DNA of 64,000 nt from Lathyrus oleraceus (GCF_024323335.1 NC_066581.1:183182330-183246329), one strand, 5' to 3'; shown: positions 32,502-45,468, counted from the stretch's first letter. The notes: generated from the letters alone by a model not told the origin. Program-made: numbers and translations.

Positions 32502-33254
32502 TTAAGAGTATCCGAGAAAGATACCTTCATCGTCCTTTGAGTCAAATTTACCAAGGTTTTCTTTACCATTACTTAATACAAAGCATTTACATCTGAAGAT
32601 ATAAAGATATGAAATATTAGGCTTCCTTCCCTTTAGCAATTCATAAGGGGTTTTGTTTAGAATAGGACGAATGAGTATCCTATTCAATACATAACAAGCC
32701 GTGTTTATGGCATCGGCCCAAAAATATTTAGGAAAGTCGTTTTCATTGATCATAGTCCTTCCAAGCTCTTCTAAAATTCTATTTTTACGTTCCACTACTC
32801 CATTTTGTTGTGGAGTTCTTGGAGCAGAAACATTATATTCAATATTGTTTGTTTCACAAAATTCCTCAAAGAGGTGGTTTCCAAATTCACCTCCGTGATC
32901 ACTCAAATAGTAACTATGCTAGTGTTCAATTTATTTTGAGACATCATGGCAAACTTTTCAAAAGCAAAAAAAAGTGTCACTTTTACTTGCTAAAAAGATA
33001 ATCCAACAAAATCTAGAGTAGTCATCTACTATAACAAAACCATAGTAGGTTTCACCTAGACTTTTAGTTCTAGATGTCCCAAAAAGGTCCATATGGAGAA
33101 GTTCAAGGGGTCTTGTTGTGGAAACAATATTTTTAGATTTAAACGAGATCCTTGTTTGTTTTCCCATTTGGCACGCATCACATAAGTGATCTTTTGAAAA
33201 TTTGATTTTGGGAAGACCAATTACTAGATCTTTTGCGACAACTTTATTTAGCAA
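32502..33254 (-). pseudogene. Copia integrase relic
   Basis: Minus strand. Zinc-binding part LTHGNFDLLN...CDACQMGK (33170-33270), then DDE core: LLHMDLFG (D), SDHGGEFGN (D) and PQQNGVVERKNR (E). Interrupted near 32907-32957 by a stop and frame loss, followed by the LNKTPYELLKGRKPNISYL segment typical of copia integrase C-termini. Confidence 0.9.
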
Positions 33255-33290
33255 GTCAAAGTTGCCATGCGTTAATCGCCTATGCTAAAG

Positions 33291-33710
33291 TCATGAGTCT
33301 TCACTCATGGAGACGAGACATTTATCGTTAGTCAAAGATACTTCATTCAAGTTAAGTATGTATACATTATTTTCCCTCCAGCCCTTAAGCACATCATTCT
33401 TATTATCATTATGTTCAATCATGCAACAATCTTTCGAAAATGATACTTTATATCCTTTGTCACATAATTGGATAATACTAATGAGATTGTGCTTAAGGCC
33501 TTTAACTAAAAGGACGCCTGAGATACTAGTAGAGGAAGGATTACCTACACTACCTTTTCCGAGTATAGCTCCCTTGTTATTATCACCATAGGTTACAAAC
33601 CCTTTCTTCTTAGCCACAAAGTCAAAGAACAAGGAAGTGTCATCCGTCATGTGTCTTGAGCATCCACTATCGAGAACCCATGTTCTCTCCGTATCATCAA
33701 GACATTCCAC
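33291..33710 (-). pseudogene. Copia protease relic
   Basis: Minus strand. Catalytic motif WVLDSGCSRHMT (about 33650-33680), then the copia protease phrase VKGLKHNLISI and the gap to integrase with VSMSEDS. Part of the broken gag-pol frame. Confidence 0.88.
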
Positions 33711-34264
33711 CTACAAATTTAAACAAGGGAAAGAGGTACCCAATTTTCATTGGATCCTAGTGTGTGAGTGAAACTTTGGTTGCATTTGGGCAACCATTGA
33801 AAAATTCCATTAGGAGCTAAAAATCTCCTAAATCGACATTTAGCAATAATATGCCCCCTTTTGCAACAATATAGATAATTTAAGTTTGAATGAGAGTTAC
33901 TTTTGCTAACTTGATCCTTTACCACATAAGTGTATTTTTGATAAGGATTATTTATGTTACTTCTAAAATGTGATTGATCAATAACAAAGGTAACTTTAGG
34001 TTCTAAAGCCTTGTATAATTTAGTTTGAAGAGTTCTAACCTCTCTTTACCAAATGTGACAAGTTTCACATCCAGATCATCTAAACCAAAATCCTTTATCA
34101 TCTTCAATTTTGCCTTTAGTAACCTCTATCATAGATTTCTTAAGAGTTTCTAATTCCTTTTTGGAATCCAAAATCTTCTTTTCTAAATAACAAAAAAAAT
34201 TCTTATTTGAGGCTAGGCGTTTGAAAGCTTCCTTGACCTCATTGTGTAGAGTACTAAAGGCATT

Positions 34265-35475
34265 TTACAAATCACAATAGGACATTTTATCAATATGATC
34301 ATATTTATTATGACTTACATTCTTTTTCTTCTTTCGATGAGCTGTAAGACAAATATTGGCATTTTCTTCTTCATCACTTGAGTTATCATCGCTTGAGGAC
34401 TCATTATCGCTCTCCCATGCAATGTATGCTCTTCTAGCTTTGCTAGATTTGTTGTGACGTTTGTATTTTCCTTTTTCTTTCTTCAACAAGGGACAATCCG
34501 GCTTATAGTGACCAAACTTTCTGCAATTAAAGCATGATCCTTTTGACTTAGTTGTCCTACCTTCCTCTTGATTCGGGAATTTCGATTGCCTTTTATAGTT
34601 GACAAATTTTTTATCCGAATGTTAGACTTTATTCTTTCTAAGGTATCGATTATACCTCCTTATGAACATCCCCATGTCTTCATTCGAATCTTTATCGTCA
34701 TCACTTGATTCACTCTCACATGCATCATTGGTGGATGACTTATATCTTGAAGTCTTTAAACCGATAGACTTCCTTTCGGTGTCCTTAGCTTTCTCCTTCT
34801 TTTCCTTCTTTTGACTCTTCTCATGTTTCTCAAGGTTTATGAGCTCTTGCTCATGCTCTTGAAGCTTGCCAAACAATGTTGTCATATCCAATATTCTTAG
34901 ATCATTGGCTTCCTTAATCGCGTGACCTTTGGTAGCTAATCCCTATTAAGACATCTTAAGATTTTATAAGTAGAAACATCATTAGGGGTAGTTCTACCAA
35001 GAGCATTTAATCGATTGATTAGATAAGAAAATCGTTTTTGCATATCGGTAATGGTTTCACCATCCTCTATATGAAAAAGGTCAAATTCTTGAGTTAAGGT
35101 GTTGACTCTAGCTAGTTTGACATCATCGGTTCCCTCATGGGTAATTTGCAATGAGTCCCACATAGCTTTAGCACTAGTGCAATGGGAAACCCTATAATAC
35201 TCATCAACATCTAAGGCGACGATGAGTATGTTTCTGGATTTCAAATCATAATTGTACATTTTCTCATCTTCTTCATTCCATTGTACTTTAGGTTTGGGTA
35301 TAACAAAACCATCTGCATTGCTCATGGTTATTTCCATAGGACCATCTTGGATGACTTTACATACTTTCCTATCAATAGAGTTGATATGGATACGCATACA
35401 ATCTTTCCAATAACTATAGTTTTCATCGGTAAAAATAGGCGCCCTATTGTACGCCCCTTTAGGATCGTTACTCAT
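34265..35475 (-). pseudogene. Copia gag relic with CCHC zinc knuckle
   Basis: Minus strand. Starts at the ATG 35473-35475 (MSNDPKGAYNRAPIF), with the capsid-like stretch YWKDCMRIHI and LTQEFDLFHIEDGETI. A TAG at 34936-34938 interrupts it. Continuation pieces 34622-34891 (Lys/Glu-rich) and 34265-34489 flank a canonical C-x2-C-x4-H-x4-C knuckle at 34493-34534. This is the usual gag of the SIRE/Maximus clade. Confidence 0.88.
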
Positions 35476-35514
35476 TTTCTAAAAAGTTATATGTGAAGTA
35501 CTAGATGAACCGGT

Positions 35515-35527
35515 GCTCATGATACCA
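35515..35527 (-). promoter_or_regulatory. PBS of the copia element (initiator tRNA-Met type)
   Basis: On the minus strand TGGTATCATGAGC lies 2 bp after the LTR end. It matches the copia PBS consensus TGGTATCAGAGC with one extra base. Confidence 0.75.
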
Positions 35528-35529
35528 CT

Positions 35530-37338
35530 TGTTAGACGATAGTACCGATCTAGAAGGGGGGTTGAATAGATCAGTTTTTGAAATTTAGCGCTTTTTAAAA
35601 ATGCTTTCAACGGTTGTGGAAACACCCTAGATTATAATCATCTAAACGATCCGTTAATGGAAAGATCAGATATGCGTGAAACCGAATGGAATAACTACGA
35701 TAGAGATAATCAATCACTATCTAAATCAATCTATTAACTACTACAATCCTTAATATCGTTACCTCTAATAATGCGTTAACACAATAAGAGAGCAAGTAAA
35801 ATATTACTAGATTTGTGTGAGATTAATTTTATCGAACACTTGGTGAGCACTCCACACCAAGTTTCAATTTCACTCAAATTGAATATGCAGAATTTTACTC
35901 AGTTGCAATCAAAATGATTGCACCAATCTATCGAACAAGTACTGTGCACAACAATCAAGCGATATTGATTTTACTATTAATTTCACACAAAACGTAATTA
36001 ATGCAGAATTTAAAGAGTTAAGAGATAGAGAGAACAAGACCGAATTTGTTGAGGCGGTTCCCATATCGTCCTCGCTTAGGGTACGTCTGCCCTCAATTCT
36101 AAATCTAGAATTGAGATGTTTTTATTAACACGTTGCAAAGTCAATACAAGAGAACAAATGATCACCATAGTGTTGTTGCAGATCCTATTCAGTTCTCTCC
36201 CCTTGATTCGAGTTGAACCAAGTCCTTCAAGCGCTTCGAACAAACCTCCGGTTACTGCTATCTTATTGCAAGAACGCCCCGTTCTCCAAAACTTCAGCTC
36301 GGCTGATTTTGATTGCAGGCCGCTTGAACCCTAAGCTTTCTTCACAATCCTCTGGTTACCCTTACTTGTTTGATTGAACCCATTTTTCTTCAAACTTTTC
36401 ACTCGGCTGAATCTGTGAAGCAAAGGTTAGTGCAAAAAACCCCAATTCCCGGAGGACAATACCCAAATGGTTTTATTCAAGAAAAGCGCACACAAAGCCT
36501 TAACCCAAACTAAGATTACACAATCCTATTTGGGCGTTATCACCACAACAATGCACAATGCTCAACAAAGATTGTTATATGTGATTATTGAGAAATGCAA
36601 TGAAGAATGAAGATGAAGAGCACTTTGGTGTATATCTTTCACTTTTCTTGTTATTTTTATGAAGAAGAGACTCTAGAATATTTATATGATGCATGGACCA
36701 AATAACAGTCATAATAGAATTATTTTGCAAAATTACACAACAGAAAATTGAGTCCAACCAACGACCACTCGATCTGTTCATACAGGTTACTCGACCTGTA
36801 TGGACCCGAGGCAAAATTATTCAAGTAAAACATACGATGAGTCGACTCAAACAGGGGATAGGTCGACTCAAACAGAGTTTTTCCAGGTTTGAGTCGGCCT
36901 ATGACTCGACCTGTTTAGACCCGTGACTACATGGTTCAAATGAAAATAGGCATTGAGTCGATGCAACATGCGGATGAGTCGACTCATTCAGTTTTGCCAG
37001 GATTTAGTCGACCTATGACTCGACCTGTTCAGACCCGAGAGTTATGCTCCGAGTCATGAGTCGACTCACGGTTCTTAAACTCTCAAAAATGACTTTTTGA
37101 GATGTATTTTGACCAATTTAACAAATCTTTTATGAACCTAGGGTATTAATGATGATCAAGTGCATGACTCACATCTATGGTATGCTCCTATATGCCTGGA
37201 CACGTTGAACTTATATTTTGAACATGTTAGAGGATGAATGCATTCTATGATATGATGACACCATCCAAAGTACACGTTATGGACGACTAGAAAGGTTTGA
37301 CATCATTAAAATAAGGACTAGGCATATTTTCCCTCACA
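35530..37338 (-). repeat. 5' LTR of the copia element (about 1.8 kb)
   Basis: On the minus strand it runs from TGTGAGGG (37338) to CTAACA (35530). The right border is inferred from the TG...CA ends; the partner LTR is not in the window. It holds a TATAAATA on the minus strand (36679-36686) and a cluster of GAGTCGACTC palindromes in U3 (36835-37065). Confidence 0.65.
36770..37075 (-). repeat. Cluster of palindromic GAGTCGACTC-type motifs in U3
   Basis: At least eight copies of GTCGAC or close variants, alternating with CGACCTGTT(C/T)AGACCCG phrases, lie 100-400 bp upstream of the minus-strand TATA box. Confidence 0.8.
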
Positions 37339-37964
37339 GTTCAGAGAGGGACTATGGCGGTGTCACGTCCAGAGAGGGACACGATTCAGAGAGGAACCAT
37401 AGACATGGGAATATCAGTAATATACCGCTGATCCCATTGATTTTGGTACCACATGCATATGCGATGGAAATGGTGGCATTGCATTGCATCTGCATCATGA
37501 TCTATTTGATTGTATTTTGAGTGTGATTGAGAATATTGTTATATTTGTGATTACTATCCTATATTGTTGTTATTCACCGTTAATAATTATTAGATGTATT
37601 CTTACCCCTTATTTGTTGTTGTGACGTTTGTGCTCCTCGGGAGTATAGACAATCAGGTATAGGAGTAGCAGTTGAGTAGGAGATGGCGTTTATACCCTCT
37701 TTAGATTTTATAGTTGGGTCTTAGAGGAGTCACTCTGATATGTAGCAATGAGGATGAGATGTCTTCCTACATTGTATGATGTTTTGTTTTGTTTTGTTTT
37801 GTTAGAGTTATTGTTGAGACTTTATGTTGGACTTTGATTAATTTGTGCTGCGTATTTGCATGACTATTTGGTTTTTTGAAGTTTTACGTTTTGGTGACAC
37901 TCTAATATTTGATTTTATTCAAACTATTTTGTTTAAATGTCTAGTCGTGGATTATGGTGTTACA
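37339..37964 (+). mobile_element. Probable LTR fragment of an unassigned retrotransposon
   Basis: GC-poor, non-coding. Contains repeated CAGAGAGG(G/A)AC phrases (37340-37400), a CTCCTCGGGAGTATAGAC box (37635) and ends GGTGTTACA at 37956-37964, a typical gypsy LTR terminus. Its left end appears to be cut by the copia LTR. Family not certain. Confidence 0.4.
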
Positions 37965-38127
37965 TAAGTACTCATGGTGGTTCTTTGGAGGATGAATCCT
38001 TAATCAAACTTTTAATTATCCTCGATTTCTGTGGTCACTTATCAAGCCATCTCTCATATCCATAACCTTTTCTTTTCTTGCTTCTGTGAGGTGGTTTATA
38101 CTTCTGAACTTGTGGTGGTGGTTTTGG

Positions 38128-38700
38128 CTATATCCTGAGAACTAGCTTTTTAGGTTTGGGTTTAATTTTTTCATCCACCACCTCAAAGTCTAACTTTCCC
38201 CTCTTAATACTAATGAGTTCCCTAGTTTCATGGTCTTCTAATTTTCTCTTCTTATTTAGGATCTCAAACAAAGGTGCATTGGTGTGGATATTTTCCAATA
38301 GATCCTCATACCTTTTGGATTTGGAGTCTACCTTAACTTCTACAGACCTTTGCGGGAAAGGAATCAATGATTTATAGGGAGGAGGAACAACACATATTGC
38401 TTCCTTCTCTACCTCTTTGACAACCTCCTTTTCGGGCGGTGTCAATTGATATTTCTCAATCTCTACTCTTTTCTCACCTAAATCCTCCTTATTATCACTC
38501 TCCTTAGGATTTTCGATATATTTTTCACTAGTGGTTGATACAACATCCATATGTTTCTCAGGGAAGAGTCCTAGAGGTGTTTGTGCAAGCAGTGAGATTT
38601 GAGTCTCCATTGCCTTGTTGTGAGTCACTAGGGACTCGACTACATTGTTCAGCTGCCTAAGGATTTCTTTAGTATTAAAAAGTTACTTCATAAACTCTTT
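38128..38700 (-). pseudogene. Athila/Cyclops-type gag C-terminal relic
   Basis: Minus strand, 166 codons open (38628 to 38128), with coding similarity extending upstream to about 38690 (ILRQLNNVVESLVTHNKAMETQIS). It contains VVPPPYKSLIPFPQR, the proline-rich phrase seen near the gag C-terminus of Athila/Cyclops elements, then KSKRYEDLLENIHTNAPLFEIL. It lies only about 250 bp from the PBS, so most of gag is missing (deletion). Confidence 0.65.
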
Positions 38701-38935
38701 ATTCCGCATGGTTTATGTTGCCATAAATTTCCGTATGGTGCATTCTAGTTTAGAGAGATTAGTGTCTTAACGTAATTATCCCATATAATCTTAAGATAAT
38801 ATTTATGAGACTCATGCGGTACTTCATAATATTGAGAGCGGTAATTGTAATTTTTTTTTGGAGATGCATAGTGATAGAGACCAGGGTGCCTTAATCTAGA
38901 TGGTATAACAACAAATTATGATATTTTGACGTAAT

Positions 38936-38955
38936 TGATCCCCGACAACAGCGCC
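38936..38955 (-). promoter_or_regulatory. Athila-type primer-binding site
   Basis: On the minus strand TGGCGCTGTTGTCGGGGATC. This resembles the tRNA-Asp type PBS of Athila elements with two C-to-T changes, as expected for deamination. It sits 7 bp from the LTR end. Confidence 0.75.
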
Positions 38956-38962
38956 AAAAACT

Positions 38963-40444
38963 TGTTCGCGAGATTATGAGTCTACCGGATTAACTAACTG
39001 CAAGTGTACAGTCTATCGTGTAGTTTTAAAAGATATTGATCTCACATAGACCAATAGTCAAATATATCATTTCTAATTGTTATAGTGTTTATCTAAGGCA
39101 ATACCAAAAAATGTTTGGAACGGAAACAAAATGAAAATAATAACGTTTAAACAAATTCAAAAATGTAATACTAGAACGTGGACCACATCAATCAACAATA
39201 CTCCTATTATCTCTAATTAGAACAACCTATGGGGCAGTCTTTTCTTCCTTGAAAAATAGTTAATTAAGAAGGAACCGTCACTTTCGATTTTTCGGAACCA
39301 GACTTTATCTTTAATCTACACCCACCCTTGATGCTGCACTGGCCGCGTCTTGCGTTAAAGTAGAAAATCATTTTTTATGTAACCACCTCTTTAACTCAGT
39401 TGAAAAGTAATTTTGATTGAAATCTTTAACTTAAATATTGTATTAAAGTCAAAACAACCCCCAAAGCACTCTTACAGAAACAATATATGGAGTACCGCCA
39501 ATTCGACGATCCTCACATTCCAACACTAATGATTTAGCTAGACATGGTTATGGTAAACAATATATCATATGATAGAAAGGTGTGATATGACATATTAAAG
39601 TGATACATGTGCAATTGAGTTTCAACAAGAACTTGCAAATAAATGTATAATTTTGAAAATAGATTTTTGTACGAAAAGTAACAAGCGGGAAATAAAACAA
39701 AACAAAATAAAGCGGTACGATGAAAATAAACAAAGTAAAGTGGTGCGAGGAAATAAACAAAGTAAAGTCGTGTGAGGAAATTAAATAGACAAGGCAATTA
39801 AAACATAAATAAAGCTGAATTAAATAAGAACTTTCTCCAATCGGAGACTTGAATCTGGTACAATGCAAGTACACGGAAATAAACTTCGATGATATGTAAA
39901 TGCGGAAAGATAAATAACTTCAAAATAATGGTGTTCCAAACTTGATACACGAAAAAAATGAGATAACCCCTTGATGTACAGAGTTAAAGCTCTAATAATA
40001 CTAAACTTTATGGCTTATGTTTGTGCAAAGCTTGGACGATCAAAACAATAAACTTTATGGCCTATTTATACTAGTACTAGACCTTGGGAAGCATGTAACT
40101 CCTTCAGAATTTGTGTGAGGAAAAAATGGTGGTCATGGGGGTGAATTTCCAACTGCCTTTGACTAGAGAGCCAAAATCAAAGATGGCGACCGCCATGTAG
40201 GGATTGCGACCTCCATGTTCCCAAAATGGCCAGACCCAGTCTTTGTGACCGTTGGGACGTGGGACACGTCATCTTCCCCGAAGCTACCTCTATGGTGAAC
40301 GCCATGTGTACATTTTACTCATTTTTCTCCGTTTTTCCTTTTTTGCTTCGTTTCTTCGAGTAAAGCCTTTTTAGGCCATGTACCTGAAAACAAGGAAAAG
40401 CACCCGCATGAAAATAAAAATGATAATAAAAGAATGGTAAAACA
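38963..40444 (-). repeat. 5' LTR of a minus-strand Athila-like element (about 1.5 kb)
   Basis: On the minus strand it would start TGTTTTACC at 40444 and end CGCGAACA at 38963, next to the PBS. The right border is inferred from inverted TGTT/AACA ends. The stretch CTGCAAGTGTACAG (38998) is a familiar Athila LTR motif. The minus-strand frames at 39534-39874 are low-complexity and not genes. The frame at 40315-40848 is also not called. Confidence 0.6.
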
Positions 40445-42584
40445 TGTGCAATCCGAGTCAAATATGTTGTGTGTTTTGGTGTTATTAGTAATTCGTATGA
40501 ATTAAATGTTGTAGGGGCTCCAAATAATTTCCTTAGCAAGACTCCTAGCACTTTGGCATTCCCTGGGCTATTCATGGGGCTTTGCCAAGAGCTCGTATTC
40601 CTCTTACAGTCGTGGTCCATGAGACCATTGATGGGGTTGCTAATGAAAGGTACATAGAGAGGTACTGCATGACAAAGGCACCCAAATTTTTCAGTACTCC
40701 AACACCTTCTGCTTAACAACCTTTTGACGAGAGAGTTGCTTATACTTATACGTTGGATATGCTTGAGGCTAATCAGGGAGCTTTTATGTTCATGCAGGAT
40801 TCCATGCATCAATTGTAGTTGCAGATTAGGGAATCTCATATTCATCATAGCCTTCCTTCATGAGATTCTTTTCAGCAACATGCTAATTGGCTCGAGGGCA
40901 GACCATTTTATTTGGAGAGCGAAGCTGAAGAAGAGAAGGAGGAAAGCGAAGAAAGTGATGATGAAGAGGATTTGAGTGATGAGGATTGAGGGATGGCCTT
41001 TTTAACAATATTTCTTTTTATTGTTATTTCAGTTTTCAATTTTTATCTTTGGATTTGTTTCAGACTTATGTTATTGTTATCTAACTTAAGTTGCTAGATT
41101 GTTGTTGAACTTATTGTAGAATTTTGGTGCAACACTTCATGTCACCAAAACATTTTGAATGGATGTAGTTTGTTTAATTAAGTTGTTTAGTTTCAATTCA
41201 AGTTATTTTAATTTTTAGCAAATACCCTTTTTGAGTTTGTTCCAAAGAATTGTATTGTTTCACTTGAATAAGAAACTAGTGATGATTTCAAGTTTGAATA
41301 GTGTCAACTTGCAAATGAGTGGTAATGATAATAGCTTGAAAAGAGTGTACAAAATCAAGGTACATATTTATTATTTCTAAACCATAGAATTAATAGGAAA
41401 TTTGTAATTTGTACAAATAACATGTCATACATTCCTTTGCACTACATATTCTTGATTGAGTCACTTTAGATCAAAGCCTAAAAGTGAGGAACTTCCATTG
41501 TTTACCATATGCACAGGAGACCAACAATATATTGTTTTTAAATTGGTTGATATATGTTTAATCTTGCATTTATGTTGAAGTTATGAAAGCATGAAAATGA
41601 TCAAGGCCATTTTTGATTTTAAGCACAACCACTTGACCGAAAGAGACCTACCTTGTGAGTGAGCGAGAATTCGTTAACCCCTTTGAGCCTTGATGTCAGG
41701 ATCCATATCGGTGTTAAACTTTGAATATTATACATAAATATTAGTTCATCATTGATTTTATGTATGGATTCTGAATATTATTTTTTGAACACTTGAACCA
41801 TCAACCTTCTATTGAGGTTGAAATTTTGTCCCTTACCTTAGATAATTGAGGAGCATTCTTACAATGTTGGTTGTATTCAAGGGATGGGGGGGGAGAAGAA
41901 ATAAAAAGGATGGGTTGCTAAGAAATTTGAAAAGAATTTGAAAAAGAATGAGAAATTGTAAAATAATATGAAAAAGAAAGAGGAATTTAAAAAGAATTTA
42001 AAAATAAGTGAAATAGTTTAGAAGTAAAAGTGGAAAAAAAAGTTGTGCTAGCAATTGTGATCAACGGTGTTTCGTTTAGCCAAAGAGAAGTGGTAAATGG
42101 AGTTGTGAATTGTAAAGAAATTGAAAAGTGAATGCTCCTCTAGAGTTTGACAATTTTGTTTCAAAGACCTTTAGATATGACCCTTCTTTGTTAATCAAGC
42201 CTCACTATAACCCTTAAAAGTCCTTTGTGATTTATGCTTTTGTGCTTTCAATGTGCCTTTCTTGGATGAATGCATAATTTGATCAATATGTTAGCAAGAT
42301 TATTTGGTGTGAGTCAAGTCCCTCAATTATGTTCTTTGTTCATTGATAAAGATGTGTGTTAGGAGTGATTCATGATTGAGCATGTGTTGTCTTAAATTTT
42401 TTGACATGAAATTTATGCCTAGAATTTGTTTCATGATCATGTTGTTGTTGTAGTATAGTGATAAGCATCATGTTGTCTTCTTTTCTCAAAGTTTGGTTAA
42501 TCTTATGATATTGGAAGTTGCTTATTTCTTTAGGTCGGAAAGACTCTTGTTTGAGGACAAATAAAATTCTAAGTTATGGAGAGT
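40445..42584 (+). mobile_element. 3' internal part of a plus-strand Athila/Cyclops-like element
   Basis: Decayed coding sequence (40550-40989) is followed by 1.5 kb of non-coding AT-rich DNA. It ends with TTTGAGGACAAATAAAATTC...AAGTTATGGAGAG immediately before a TGATAAGG LTR start. That ending is the well-known 3' end of Athila/Cyclops elements (a degenerate purine tract at 42571-42584). Confidence 0.7.
40550..40989 (+). pseudogene. Relic of the extra protein domain of Athila-type elements
   Basis: One frame reads ARIPLTVVHETIDGVANERY, then RYCMTKAPKFFSTPTPSA, a stop, AYTYTLDMLEANQGAFMFMQDS, two further stops, and an acidic tail rich in Glu, Ser and Asp ending DLSDED. Composition and order recall the 'putative plant transposon protein' ORFs in Athila/Calypso elements. 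At least three stops and an upstream frameshift (near 40590) are present. Assignment is tentative. Confidence 0.4.
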
Positions 42585-43801
42585 TGATAAGGGTCAAATT
42601 GTGTTGATTATTTGTACAATTTAGTGGCACTTATTAGCTTAATTCATTGGATTTGAAAGTCAATCCCTCAACTTTTTTGTAAATATAGCGTTATAATTTC
42701 ATCATGTAAATTTTGTGAAGTTTAATTAATTTTTCAACTCATTTTGTAGTTTTGTTGCATTGAAGGAGTTTTGGAAGTTAATGCCAAAAAAATGACTTCA
42801 ATATGCAATTTTGGATCAAAGACATGTCTGCAGGTGGGGCTAAGCACGGTCATAGTGCAACCCAGTTTTTTTACAGGAAAGATCGTTCGAAGCACGGTTT
42901 AGGGCACTAAGCGACAATTAAAAGAATTTGATACCTTTTGTCTTCTAGTTGCGCTAAGCACGGCCTGGTGGGTCTTAACACGGTCTGCGTTTTTGTATTT
43001 TTATAAAAGCCCTCTCACTTCATCTTTTTAGGGTGATACACCAATTTTAGGAACCAAATACACCAAAAACTTAGAGATACTCAAAAATCGGAGAATTAAA
43101 GTTGGATACGCATCAATACTCGAGAAATCATTGTTGATGCTCATTCATCTCTTCTCATTTCTTGTGAATCAAGCTACCATGATGATGTGTAGCTAAATCC
43201 TTTATATCTAGATTAGATGTAATTTATAATACTCGTATGTATTTCTTTTGATCCTTGTTATATGAACTAGTTATGAATCAATATAGATGTATCTTTAGTT
43301 TCACGTTTTCTTTTATGGTTTGAACTATTATTGAGAAATATCTTTCAAACTTTGACCTAAGATCATCATCTATCAAAGATCAAAGTTTAGAGATAGATTT
43401 GGGATTTTTATTCACTTGTATCAAGTCTTAAAGTTGTTGTATTGCTTAATACCTTGAGAGATCATCCATTAAACAATACGGTTGAAAATCCACAACACCG
43501 ATTAGACATAAGTGGTGTTGAAGAGTGGTACATGATTTAGTGATTGATAACGATGTTTATATACTAGATTGATTGAATATATATGAGAAAAGTTAATGAA
43601 ATCTAATATTGACATGTTTCTTTATCCGTTAATTTCCGAATCATTTACCATTGTTACATTTTAAACAAATTGTTTCTTTTCACAATCAAAAACTCTTTTA
43701 AATCATACCTTATAACAATATTAACTATGGAATCACAGTGATATCACCCTAATTCTTTTGGAGACGAAACAAAAATACTTATGCTAACTTAAGTATTATC
43801 A
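42585..43801 (+). repeat. 3' LTR of the Athila/Cyclops-like element (1217 bp)
   Basis: Perfect inverted ends TGATAA (42585) and TTATCA (43796-43801). It contains repeated (G)CTAAGCACGGTC phrases (42840-42990) and the ACCATGATGATGTGTAGCTAAATCC segment common in this group's LTRs (near 43175). The candidate target duplication is ACAAA after 43801. Confidence 0.75.
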
Positions 43802-44162
43802 ACAAAGATCATTAGAGAATGAGGTTTTATCATTAAGAGATATTCTAAAGGAAGTTTTTGTTATGAAGGAAAGATTGGAGTTTGTGCATAAAAGGATAAG
43901 GACTTGGAGTCGAAGGACTTAAATAATAATGGTGCTTTGATGTACCATCATGGTTTTAATAATGACATTGTGAAAGTTTACTTTTTGGTTACTTTTTGAT
44001 GTATTTATTCTAGATTACTCTAACTTTTTACTATATAGCCTGGATGTAGCTTTTGACTAATTGAAGTTATTGCTTGTTCACTTTTTCCTTTATTTTATAA
44101 TAAATGTATCTCATCATTATTCATTTTTTCGTAAGAGCGTTACCTAGTAAAAAGATTGATGT

Positions 44163-44312
44163 TTCAAATGACTTCCAAAATTATAAAAAGAAATCAATGC
44201 TGCTTAATAACTATATTGTTGTTTATGATAATTTCCAAGCTTATAAAAGGAAACAACACTGCTTAATAAATATATTGTTGTTTTTGTTGGATTCCGAGCT
44301 TATAAAAGAGAA
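44163..44312 (+). repeat. About 60-bp direct repeat, two full copies and a partial
   Basis: Units around CTTATAAAAGGAAA..., GCTTAATAA and TATATTGTTGTTT recur near 44172, 44231 and 44290. Confidence 0.75.
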
Positions 44313-45468
44313 TACTGTCGAGTTTAAATAATTTGTTAAGGAATGTTTATCGCATAACATTTGATAGGAGAGCTTCCATGATTATTTAGTCACCGTTGGG
44401 ATAATTTGAATTATTCAATTACTAATGGAAGAATTTCAATTATGAAATCTCCGATCAGTTTATTCAATCCTTGAAGGAAGAATTTCAAATTATTCAATTC
44501 CTGATGAGATAATTTCATTTATAAAATCTTGATGGAATAAATTCAATTGATCCCATCCATGGTAAGAGAATTTTAATTTATTCAACTATCTCTTCCCTTT
44601 TGGAGGGCTAGGAGTTTCAATTTTCTGTTGATAATACCAATTATGGTGGGTTCGAGCTAAGTGATTGTAAATGGTGTGTCGTTAAGAAAACACGTCCTTG
44701 TAGGAAAAATGAGTGCAATCATCTTACCTAATCACCACTCATATAAATTTTTTGTTTTATTTTTAGTTAATTTAAGTGGTTTTACAAAGTATAATAAGTG
44801 CAAAGGACACCAATATGATTTAATATTTTATCATATCAATCAATCTTATAAGTTTTATTATTTCTCACTAAATAGAAAAATTCTTGTAGTTTTTTAATTA
44901 CTAATTGTGCAACTTAGGTTGATTGGAGCAACGATAAAGAAGAACTGATGATAATAATTCCACAGTTGATGGCAGGAAAAGAATTGCAGTGCAGGAACAT
45001 TTGGATTCCGCAATGCATTATCCTCCTGCAATGAAGGCCAAATGTTGACGCAAAATTTTTTGTGCAATAGACCATGAGGATAACACGTAAAGTTTGGGAG
45101 TCAACCATGAGCTATTCCATGTGGTGAAGGCAAGATGACAACACAAAATTGTGTGTCATAAGCGATTGATTACGTGTGGGAAGACCTGGAGTTCGTAATG
45201 TGGTCCTTCATGCGCTTGAGGAATAACATGGAGTTTTTGGCCATCAATTTGAAGAACTAATTACATGTTATTTTGTACTATTTAAAGGAATAAAAAGGAC
45301 AAAATAAAGGTTGACAAAGAAAAATATGACATCGAATAAACCTGAGAAGGGTGAAACTAATGATTTTATCTTTTATTCTCACATTTCTGATGAATAACTC
45401 TCCAATATTTATTGATTTTTTATGTATAACTAATTATCTATAGATTAGTTTAGAGAAAACCTCTTGTA

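Larger units (their letters stand above)
31054..37338 (-). mobile_element. Copia element of SIRE/Maximus type, 5' part, interrupted by the host Ogre
   Basis: Minus-strand order from right to left: LTR (35530-37338), PBS, gag, protease, integrase, RT, RNase H. The coding sequence stops abruptly at 31054 inside RNase H (SDCSLVG), where the host Ogre 3' LTR begins. The rest lies beyond the Ogre, outside the window. Protein motifs are copia-like throughout, with many stops. Confidence 0.9.

Noticed and set aside
40315..40848. Minus-strand 177-codon frame
   Set aside because: It spans the inferred LTR border and the antisense of the Athila-type relic. The plus-strand frame has the recognisable protein character.
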